DNA from: Bombyx mori
Taxonomy: Eukaryota; Arthropoda; Insecta; Lepidoptera; Bombycidae
Reading direction: 5' to 3'
NCBI RefSeq assembly: GCF_030269925.1
Contig: NC_085124.1
Span: forward strand, 10,168,001-10,232,000
Length of the DNA stretch: 64,000 bases
Positions 56,306 to 64,000 of the stretch are shown piece by piece. A program made the translations under genes and the position numbers. The stretch's first letter is position 1. Every line of letters starts with the position of its first letter. A model generated the notes under the pieces. It was not told the origin of the DNA and did no database searches. It was given only the letters and a program-made list of their open reading frames with translations.

Positions 56306-57561
56306 ATTATGTTAAATACCTTTAAACCTTTATGAAATAACTACTGCTGACCAAAATTTTAGAGTTCTAGAGAAAGCAATGTATTTAACGTTTTATTCCA
56401 ACTAATAAGTCCATGAAAATAAGACTCACAAGAGTCAGTGAGCTAACAATGTTTTAGGCATCACCAAATCAACTAAACTTGACATCTAAATACAAAAAGG
56501 ACGACTCGAATGAACACAAAAGCAGTTAAATCGAATACTAAAGAGCTGTCAAACGTCATGACATCGCTTTTATCATTTAGACGAGAACCATAATAACAAT
56601 CTGAAATGAAATCACAATAGGGTTGACTACCACGCCCTACGTTCGTACAGAATAAGTTCACCCTGATAGGGCTACCAATTAATTGTTCAATTATTATTTT
56701 TAATATTGAACGATACCATTTAAAGAAACAGTCAAAGAGACGGTCCTAAGGCTAGTTGATCTTAGCCATTGCATAAAATATACTGAGTATTTTTGTATGT
56801 TGGTTACTAAACTTTTATATTTCGTTCCAAAAACAGATGGCTGTCCAAATCTTATCTTTTATTCGCGAGTCGATATAGGTAAAAAAACTTTTACGACTCG
56901 ATTACACGCTCCATTTATTTACGGACGTTTAGAATTCTGCACAATCTTCATGTCCACGGACTATGTAAGGTTCTTCTGTCACCATTTCCAAGGTTTACCT
57001 ACGCTAAATGACCATTTAGTTGAATTGAAAATTTGTACGGTAGCTAATGGCACTTCAGACTAGTTAGCAATATAGTTTGTAATAAAACGAATAAAACAAA
57101 ATTGACACCCTTGAATATTGCTACACCCACGTCTCCGACACGTAAAGTAGAAGAATTACATCAATTTGTGATAATCGCACCGTGGAAAACACGAATATCG
57201 TGAAATCGATTGTAAATGATGAATAGTGATCGTTTCCGAGGTAGACCCGGGAATTGACAGCTCTCTTTTTACTAAGCCAAGCTTATATATCTTTCGTTTT
57301 TGATTTGTCGAATGGTAATGAACCTTACCGACGCTCCTCGTGACCCCTGGAGACCATCAATCCTGTATATCGGTCGCAGATTAATTGACTTACATTGCGT
57401 TCAAAGCAAATAACGTTAGTTGAATGCAGATTCTCGTCAAATTGTAGTATTAAATAGGGTGATGCCATTTTAATTTTTTGTTTTAGGATGCGATTTAAAA
57501 GACGTTATTTTTAATGTTTGTCAAAGAAATTAATTCATAACAATTGTTTTTTGAAATGGAT
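56306..57561. other. Spacer with one unexplained open frame
   Basis: The plus-strand frame 56797-57063 (88 codons with an ATG) encodes a mixed-composition peptide including FYSRVDIGKKTFTTR and ending VANGTSD. It has no recognised domain, no obvious splice context and no similarity in the window. I consider it undecided. Confidence 0.35.
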
Positions 57562-57755
57562 TGTGATGGAACTCGATACCGTGGCCGTTGATGCTCCAGG
57601 GAAGGTAGGGAACTATATCCTTGGGCCCGCGGTCTGCTCCCAATATCTGCGGACCGTCAAGTTCGATAAGCCCCGCGTGCACCCTAGACGCGGAAACCTC
57701 GTAGAAGGTTCGGCCCCCTGCCCGAGAAAAACTAGAAAAGCTCATAGTACTATTA
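57562..57755 (+). mobile_element. Family Z retroelement fragment, copy B
   Basis: It is inverted relative to copy A at 53.6 kb. It includes CCTTGGGCCCGCGGTCTGCT and GGAAACCTCGTAGAAGGTTC. An A-rich end (GAGAAAAACTAGAAAAG) follows on its 3' side. The 84-codon frame across it is a by-product. Confidence 0.55.
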
Positions 57756-58925
57756 TATCATGCGCAAGATAGGTACGGGCGAGTGGTTAAAATAAATTTA
57801 CATTTTTCACACAGTTAGTGATAAAGTTTTTAATAAACGTGATGTACCGATACTATCGTGCACCGTCTTTTGTCTCTTTCGATTACATTTGTAACAGACA
57901 GTCAATGAAAATAATATAAAGCCGCATCACCGTTCCTTTATTACAAATTTTAAAGGAAAAGTTCAATAATCACACCTTTTTCAAGTTCCCTCGTACACAT
58001 TCATATATTTCACACCGATTTACATAAAATGTCTCAATTAAACAATCTAAATAATCAATAAGCTTCAATTTACTTTAACGCTAGGTTCCATTTAGTTTAA
58101 AATAAACACTTTTATCATAAACTGAAAAAACAGTTTACTGACTACTCATAATATAAACTAATTGAAAAGTCTCTAAAACAGAACAAGCGAACTAACGGAT
58201 TTTAAACAGCTGTTAATTTTTGGAACGAAGTTCCTTATGGGACGATGCGGAGGGGTACCCTAATCAGGAAAAAACGTCCGTAACGTAAGATTTTTATTAG
58301 TAATGCACACAGTGTACGACTTAACTTTTTAATAACGTACAAAATATAACATATATTTTATAAAGAATGGTGAATAAAATAAAGATTTTTTTTCTTTTTT
58401 TTTCTTTTTATTGATGCACAAAACAAGTTGATAACTTTGTAAAGTAGTTTTTTTTTACATTATTATCAATAAAAAAATCTTAATAAAAAATGTATACCCG
58501 AATAATTATCTTCTTTATACTTCGAATAGAACTTAAAATTAATATAATTATAATAAGGAACTTCGTTCCTATCCGGTGTCCCACGACACGACACATATTT
58601 TTTTTATTTATTTCATTGTAGAAGTTTCGTCTTCGTTGAAATACATTCCGCAGATGAGCAAATCTGTATTTCGGTCGAAGCATCAATTATCATAGAACAT
58701 CGTATGATCGTATCTCTCCCGACGCATCCAATATAAGTTAGTACCGAGTCCAGCGTAGCTTGTCTACTACATATTCATGAGGCGAGAACTTACCACGATC
58801 AAGATCTCAAACTTGCCGACTGACTAATCACTTTACATGACCGTACTAATCTCGGGAATCGCGTGCGATTAGATTCAAATATACTCGTTAATTAAGTTTA
58901 AGGCCCTCCGATATTTACGTTAGTA
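57756..58925. other. No gene recognised
   Basis: This is AT-rich spacer sequence with poly-T tracts near 58385-58460 and no supported feature. Confidence 0.45.
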
Positions 58926-59156
58926 TTTTTTTTTATTGCTTAGATGGATGAACGAACTCACAGCCCACCTGGTGTTAAGTGGTTACTGGAGCCCATAGAC
59001 ATCTACGACGTAAATGCGCCACCCACCTTGAGATATAAGTTCTAAAGTCTCAACGGCTGCCCTACCCTTCAAACCGAAACGCATTACTGCTTCACGCCAG
59101 AAATAGGCAGGGTGGTGGTACCTACCCGCGCGGGCTCACAAGAGGTCCTACCACTA
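58926..59156 (-). mobile_element. Bm1-type SINE, 5'-truncated
   Basis: The antisense body runs from poly-T through CAGCCCACCTGGTGTTAAGT to AGAGGTCCTACCACTAG. The TATAGTTACAA block is deleted at about 59053 (CTCAACGGCTGCC), a private deletion. Confidence 0.85.
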
Positions 59157-59354
59157 GTAATCGTACAATGGTAATCATTAACCACCTAGTAGTCAACATG
59201 AATGATTCTTTGCTATCGATGGAAGTTAAAAAGTACTAGAGGATGATTTATCTCCAACAACGACCTCTTCCTGACAACTATTGCTGGAGAGAACATCAAC
59301 GAAGTATGCTAATTAATGTTAAGTTTAATTAACGTAATAAACGAATTACATATA

Positions 59355-59773
59355 CTAGAGGTCCCGCAGTAGTCGAAATTCGACTATAATTAATTGGAAT
59401 TGTAAGTTTGTACACTATTATGATTGTATTTTATACTTCTATAATCACAAATTTTGCCAAGACTACACTATAAAAAATATTAACAAAGACAAACAATATT
59501 TAATCTATTCTCAATTTGAGAACAGACGTCAAGAACAAAAGTTTGACAATAAATAGTATGCATGCGTGTGTGCGTCAAATACATGGTATGTAGTGTGTGT
59601 AATGTTTTCTTTATTGATTTAATGTATCTTTTATGGATTATTTTAAAAAAAAATTAGCATTGTGCACTTCTTCTCTATATTCTCTATAAGTGTGGAAAAT
59701 TTCATACTCCTCCGTCCGCGCAATTTTCGTAAAAAAGGATACAAAGTTTTTGCTTCACGTATTAATATATAGA
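59355..59773 (-). mobile_element. Non-autonomous Helitron, copy 5
   Basis: The 3' end at 59355 (CTAG, hairpin AGTCGAAATTCGACT on the plus strand) and the 5' TC end at 59773 are both intact, with A and T outside on the element strand. Length is 419 bases, the same as copy 2. Confidence 0.85.
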
Positions 59774-59795
59774 TTGCATGAAAAATGACTTTACA

Positions 59796-59936
59796 GAAAA
59801 AATGATTTTATTGTAAAGCGTGGGGTGCATGGTATCGGTAGTTATAAATATTTTATGAACAGATATGAGTAGAAGGGTTATTTTGATAATATCCTGAAAA
59901 GCACCCCACGCTTTTTTACAATAAAATCATTTTTTC
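59796..59936. repeat. Long foldback hairpin, possible miniature transposon
   Basis: A 33-base left arm (59796-59828) with AAAAATGATTTTATTGTA and GCGTGGGGTGC is inverted at 59901-59936, with an extra 3-base insert in the right arm. A 72-base AT-rich loop lies between. It starts 23 bases beyond the 5' end of Helitron copy 5. No coding potential is present. Confidence 0.75.
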
Positions 59937-60362
59937 TTACACTATTTTTAATTCAAATTTATTAAAATTTATTTTCTATTTTTTAGTAGGATTTTCTATA
60001 GAAGCGTATTTTTTTTACTATTATTTAACTATTTTACTTATACTTTATTACTATTATTTAAAACTATTATTTATTTTTCATTTTTTAGTTGAATTTAATT
60101 TTTATTTATTTATTTATTTCTAAATATTAAATTGTCATCGGCCCTTAATAAGTATGCCAAATTTCCATAGACCTAAATTTCGAGTTAATCCGACGTTTCG
60201 GAGGGGGTCAAAATCATGTTCAAAGATTCCGTTACATACTCACATACATACGTCTGAAGCTAATAAAAGCGTATTAAAAACGGTCTCAATGGGTATGCGG
60301 TGAGCTCATTACGCAATAAGAAAATTCTATTTAATTACTTCTCTCTTTCTCTTTTCCCAATC
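59937..60362. other. No gene recognised
   Basis: Low-complexity T/A-rich DNA with TTTATT runs at 60040-60120. CGAGTTAATCCGACGTTTCG near 60181-60200 may be the end of an RTE-like element. A short SINE trace (GCGGTGAGCTCATTACGCAA) lies at 60297. Confidence 0.35.
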
Positions 60363-60395
60363 GTTCCCTCATTATTGAGGATCGTGACTCTAAAT
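60363..60395 (-). repeat. Short RTE 3' motif
   Basis: CCTCATTATTGAGGATCGTG followed by ACTC matches the block just 3' of the RTE fragment at 44.68 kb with two changes. Confidence 0.45.
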
Positions 60396-60765
60396 GATTG
60401 GTTAGGAAACAAATATTACGAGGCTCCATTGAAGATGTAGATGCGCAAAACACATAATTTGCATAAACAACATTGTGTCCGTCTTTGTGCGCTCCCATGC
60501 GCAATCTCGGCGTCTTCCACCCAACTAGAGTAAAGCTAATCTACCTTAGATCGTGGTTAATCGCCGCCAGAGATTGGACCACGTGTCTATGTCAGTCCGA
60601 CATCTGTTTGTACGTTGAATATTTCATGAGGACTATCCCGGTCACGGTGGATTTACGCTTTCTATTCCGGATCCGGGACGATTCCGACGCAACGGTATCC
60701 TAATTTACGTGTACTTACTCCTACATGAATCCATAAACATTTAAGAATCTCACTCCTTATAACTA

Positions 60766-62064
60766 GTCAGGTCATAAGTATTGTCCCACAGTAAAAACTT
60801 TTCTTTTAGAATGCTGGCCACAAAAAAGTTTATTGAATTCGAATTTCGAATTGTCCATCAAAATAAAAATGTATACTTTTAAAATTTTACTCATTTTTAA
60901 ATATGGAGTGGACGCTTAAAGAAGACCGTGTTGCAGTTATTGCGTTACATCGTTGCGGTTACGCGCCAATTCAAATTTATAACATACTGAAAAATTTGAA
61001 TATAACCAAAAGATTCGTTTATCGTACCATTAAACGATACAATGAAGACTCTAGTGTAGATGACAGGTCAAGAAGTGGTCGCCCTTGGTCTGTTAGAAGT
61101 CCAGCAGTGATAAAAGCTGTGAAGGCGCGAATTCAAAGAAATCTCAAACGTAAGCAGAAACTGTTGGCCCTTCAGATGGGGTTAAGCAGAACCACGGTGA
61201 AAAGGGTGTTAAATGAAGACTTAGGACTTCGGGCATATCGAAGAAAAACAGGACATCGTTTGAATGCTCGTCTAATGGACCTGAGACTGAAGAGATGCCG
61301 CGCTTTGTTGAAGCGGTACGCGGGAAAAAAATATCGGGAAATTCTTTTTTCGGATGAAAAATTTTTTACCGTAGAAGAGAGCTACAACAAACAAAATGAT
61401 AAGGTGTACGCACACAGTAGTGAAGAATCGAGCAACCGTATTCCGCGTGTCCAACGAGGTCATTTTCTATCCTCGCTCGTGGTATGGTTGGGAGTTTCTT
61501 ATTGGGGCTTAACAGAGGTACATTTTTGTGAGAAAGGTGTAAAAACGAATGCAGTTGTGTATCAAAATACAGTCCTGACGAACCTTGTGGAACCTGTTTC
61601 TCATACCATGTTCAATAACAGGCACTGGGTATTCCAACAAGATTCGGCGCCAGCTCATAGAGCGAAGAGCACACAAAACTGGCTGGCGGCGCGTGAAATC
61701 GACTTCATCCGGCACGAAGACTGGCCCTCCTCCAGTCCAGATTTGAATCCGTTAGATTACAAGATATGGCAACACTTGGAGGAAAAGGCGTGCTCAAAGC
61801 CTCATCCCAATTTGAAGTCACTCAAGACATCCTTGATTAAGGCAGCCGCCGATATTGACATGGACCTCGTTCGTGCTGCGATAGACGACTGGCCGCGCAG
61901 ATTGAAGGCCTGTATTCAAAATCACGGAGGTCATTTTGAATAAACTTTAGTGTCATAAGAATCTATGCTTTGTTAAGTTCATTTTGGTATATGAATGGTT
62001 ACATAATGAATAAACTTGTTTCAATTATTTTACATTAAACATGTGACAGAATTTATGACCTGTC
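60766..62064 (+). mobile_element. Structurally complete mariner (DD37D, Bmmar1/maT type)
   Basis: The left end is GTCAGGTCATAAGTATTGTC. The right end, reverse-complemented, is GACAGGTCATAAATTCTGTC. Of the first 24 bases, 18 match. TA dinucleotides flank both ends (60764-60765 and 62065-62066), the expected target duplication. The 1299-base element encloses one open transposase frame with short leader and trailer, like autonomous mariners. Confidence 0.9.
60903..61943 (+). CDS. Mariner transposase, DD37D, uninterrupted
   Basis: This enzyme cuts the element out and pastes it at TA. It has 346 residues, the usual size. Residues 1-60 and 85-115 form the two-part helix-turn-helix DNA-binding region, linked by the GRPWS segment at 59-63 (GRPR-like AT-hook). 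The catalytic triad is visible: D151 in LFSDEKFF, D247 in FQQDSAPAH and D285 in PLDYKIW. There are 37 residues between the second and third, which assigns it to the DD37D (maT/Bmmar1-like) lineage, not the DD34D type of the remnant at 3-4 kb. The C terminus RLKACIQNHGGHFE is intact. The ATG sits 137 bases inside the element. No stop or frameshift was seen, so it could be active, though no activity is shown. Confidence 0.9.
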   Translation: MEWTLKEDRVAVIALHRCGYAPIQIYNILKNLNITKRFVYRTIKRYNEDSSVDDRSRSGRPWSVRSPAVIKAVKARIQRNLKRKQKLLALQMGLSRTTVKRVLNEDLGLRAYRRKTGHRLNARLMDLRLKRCRALLKRYAGKKYREILFSDEKFFTVEESYNKQNDKVYAHSSEESSNRIPRVQRGHFLSSLVVWLGVSYWGLTEVHFCEKGVKTNAVVYQNTVLTNLVEPVSHTMFNNRHWVFQQDSAPAHRAKSTQNWLAAREIDFIRHEDWPSSSPDLNPLDYKIWQHLEEKACSKPHPNLKSLKTSLIKAAADIDMDLVRAAIDDWPRRLKACIQNHGGHFE

Positions 62065-62203
62065 TAGGTACAATTACCTACACGTAAATTAAACAACCTT
62101 CATGACAGAATCCAGCGTTTTCTTAAATGTCATATTATTTCTGACGAAACGAATACATTATAGTTTTTGTTTTTTTGGCTTAGATGAGAGGAGTGGGCGA
62201 CCC

Positions 62204-62438
62204 TTTTTTTTATAGCTTAGATGTGTGGACGAGCTCACAGCCCACCTGGTGTTAAGTGGTTACTGGAGCCCATAGACATCTACAATGTAAATGCCGCCAC
62301 CCGCCTTGAGATATAAGTTCTAAGGTCTCAGTATAGTTACAACGGCTGCCCCAACCTTCAAACCGAAACGCATTATTGCTTCACGGCAGAAATAGGCAGG
62401 GTGGTGGTACCTAGCCGTGTACAAGAGGTTCTACCACA
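62204..62438 (-). mobile_element. Bm1-type SINE, 5'-truncated
   Basis: The antisense body runs from poly-T and AGCTTAGATGTGTGG to GTTCTACCACATG. Just upstream, at 62171-62200, a second poly-T plus GGCTTAGATGAGAGG looks like the first bases of another, truncated copy. Confidence 0.85.
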
Positions 62439-62446
62439 TGTAAAAA

Positions 62447-62599
62447 ACCTGGTGTTAAGAGGCTACTAGAGCCCATCAACAACGAAAATGCCGCCATCTA
62501 CATTGTGACATGTCTTCTGAGTCTCTAGAGCTATAAGTAGAACGGCTGCCCCACCCTTCAAACTGGAACACATTAATGCTTTGTGGCGAAATAAGCAAG
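62447..62599 (-). mobile_element. Diverged Bm1-type fragment in tandem
   Basis: CTGGTGTTAAGAGGCTACTA, ACGGCTGCCCCACCCTTCAA and TGTGGCGAAATAAGCAAG repeat the order of the preceding copy with more mutations. The two copies therefore have different ages. Confidence 0.65.
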
Positions 62600-62691
62600 T
62601 TCGGGTAAACCGGTAAAGTGTTCGAAAAAAAAGCGAGATGAAGTTCGAAAACAACAAATTTAAGTAAATAAATTAGTTTAATTTATTTGAG

Positions 62692-62909
62692 AACTAGCGA
62701 CCCGCCCTCGCTTCGCTTCGGAAACATTAAAACACACATGAAACCAAAAAAATAAAATAAAAAATAAATAAAAAAAAGTAGCCTATGTTCATCAGGGACA
62801 ATGTCGGCTTCTAATGGAAAAAGAATTTTTCAAATCGGTCTAGTAGTTTCGGAGCCTATTCGAAACAAACAAACAAACAAATCTTTCCTCTTTATAATAT
62901 TAAGTATAG
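62692..62909 (+). mobile_element. RTE-like retroelement fragment (family Y), copy 2
   Basis: The head ACTAGCGACCCGCCCTCGCT and the tail with CAAACAAACAAACAAATC and TTTATAATATTAAGTAT match the copy at 28.9 kb, without the nested MITE. It serves as the empty-site reference for that insertion. Confidence 0.65.
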
Positions 62910-63329
62910 AAAATCAAAGATTTTTCTTGAGAAATTGGCAAAAAAGTAATTAAATTCCGTGGAAAACATTCCTAGGTTATTAATACATAATATTTCTTCA
63001 CAGTAATTTAGATAATTTTTTGTACCTTCCCCCTAAATAGCAGATATCAAATTCAAACACAACGAGCATGAGACAAAATTTTACAACTTTAAAACCTTCC
63101 TAAAATATCCCAATAAATTTCAATGAAAAATATTCGAAAATAGTGATTCGAATTTAGAACTCTATGTCCGCAAAAAAGGGTTTTCCTACCATCAATTGTG
63201 AGATTTATAGTCCACAGCTAAAAATGTTTTGGATATCTCTCGATTTTAGTTTTATTAAATGTTTTGTTTTACAAACTTGTATGGTCTGATCTATAGTCTG
63301 ATATATTATAAATTATAAAAAAATTAAGC
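62910..63329. other. No gene recognised
   Basis: This is AT-rich spacer sequence. Confidence 0.45.
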
Positions 63330-63790
63330 TTGACACATCACCAAACTTCATGCGTGGTTTCCACGCCTAGGGGACGCGTGGAGTGTATAGGTTTTGGCGG
63401 TCTACAGACGTTGAGAGTAGACCGCGGGCCCAAGGATCTTTTAAGGCCATACCCACCAAACGATTCCCCTTGCACTATGTCACCCGAAGTACTGAACTCC
63501 GCCCGAGATTGAAACCCGGACAGAGTAGGGGGCTCCGGCGGTCAACACTACAACCAGACTCGCGGCACCGAGAATGCCTGACCGACGGAACATTAAGGCA
63601 ATTATCCACCACCCACCACGTCAGTATCTGCGGTACGGAAGCCCGTCAGGCCTCTCGAGAGATGCCGCTGGTGTTCCAGGATACCCAGCTGGATTCGCAC
63701 CAGCCTCCCAAGCTAGAACAAGATGTACCGCCAGCCGGATTGCTCCGACCTCAAGGTCTGAAACTAGCCATCAACCCACAAAAAGGATAG
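63330..63790 (+). mobile_element. GC-rich retroelement fragment (family Z), copy C
   Basis: AGTAGACCGCGGGCCCAAGG at about 63417 and the preceding CGTGGTTTCCACGCCTAGGG match the other family Z copies. It extends further than they do, through CCACCACGTCAGTATCTGCG and up to an A-rich CCACAAAAAGGATAG. The overlapping 135- and 138-codon frames are in different registers and contain no recognised domain. Confidence 0.5.
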
Positions 63791-64000
63791 AGTATATACA
63801 TTTGACTACAAAAATATTTTCAAGCGCACGGAAATCATTTTCGAGTTCCTTAAGTACCGCCCCGACGATGTGCAATTGCAGAAAAGGGGAAGTGCAGACA
63901 TTTGTATCCATTATTGTCGTCAAATTAAATCTGCATGCTGACTGCCCTCGACCCCACTCCCCGCTAATGGATTGCACTAACTCAAATTGATGCTGCCAAT
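63791..64000. other. Window end, no feature recognised
   Basis: A 68-codon minus-strand frame lacks any known domain. Confidence 0.35.

Noticed and set aside
63330..63990. 135- and 138-codon plus-strand frames
   Set aside because: They overlap in different registers within a family Z retroelement fragment, and neither shows a domain.

Overview
This window looks like genomic DNA of a lepidopteran, most likely the silkworm Bombyx mori or its close relative B. mandarina. The main evidence is about twenty copies or remnants of a tRNA-headed SINE that I recognise as Bm1. A DD37D mariner of the Bmmar1/maT type, lepidopteran LINE 3' ends and non-autonomous Helitrons support this. The background is AT-rich with many stop codons and no dense gene layout. 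There is no prokaryotic operon structure, rRNA or CRISPR array. The only credible piece of a host gene is a short first coding exon on the minus strand at 36084-36150. It encodes a signal-peptide-like N terminus and ends at a good splice donor, with a CpG-rich probable promoter or 5'UTR island just upstream at about 36380-36670. If it is real, most of the sequence to the left (1-36 kb) may be its first intron.

Layout, 1-18 kb: a GC-rich 5'-truncated retroelement with 13-bp target duplications (507-962); an old Bm1; a broken DD34D mariner (3185-4205); a LINE 3' end; an unclassified repeat; a Bm1 split by a MITE (6844-7434); an RTE-type fragment; a decayed PIF/Harbinger element (9966-11110); and a long LINE with an uninterrupted 1053-residue endonuclease/reverse transcriptase (about 14140-17815). 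Layout, 18-36 kb: two Helitrons, several Bm1 copies including one with its tRNA head (23743-24190), an RTE-like fragment carrying a nested MITE, and long stretches with nothing recognisable.

Layout, 36-64 kb: the probable exon and promoter; more Bm1 copies; two RTE C-terminal coding remnants; a hAT-type MITE with an 8-bp target duplication (47597-48114); an outward-facing Helitron pair (50797-51866); three related GC-rich retroelement pieces (53.6, 57.6 and 63.3 kb); a fifth Helitron next to a long foldback hairpin (59355-59936); and a structurally complete mariner with an open 346-codon transposase, terminal inverted repeats and TA target sites (60766-62064).

The window therefore reads as a retroelement- and transposon-filled intron or intergenic region with several nested insertions that allow relative dating. 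Bm1 copies depend on enzymes from a LINE, and the Helitrons and MITEs depend on enzymes encoded elsewhere. Only the LINE at 14-17 kb and the mariner at 61 kb carry apparently usable enzymes of their own. I did not find a convincing new biological system. The strongest leads are the intact mariner, the intact LINE, the nested MITEs, the paired Helitrons and the candidate gene start.
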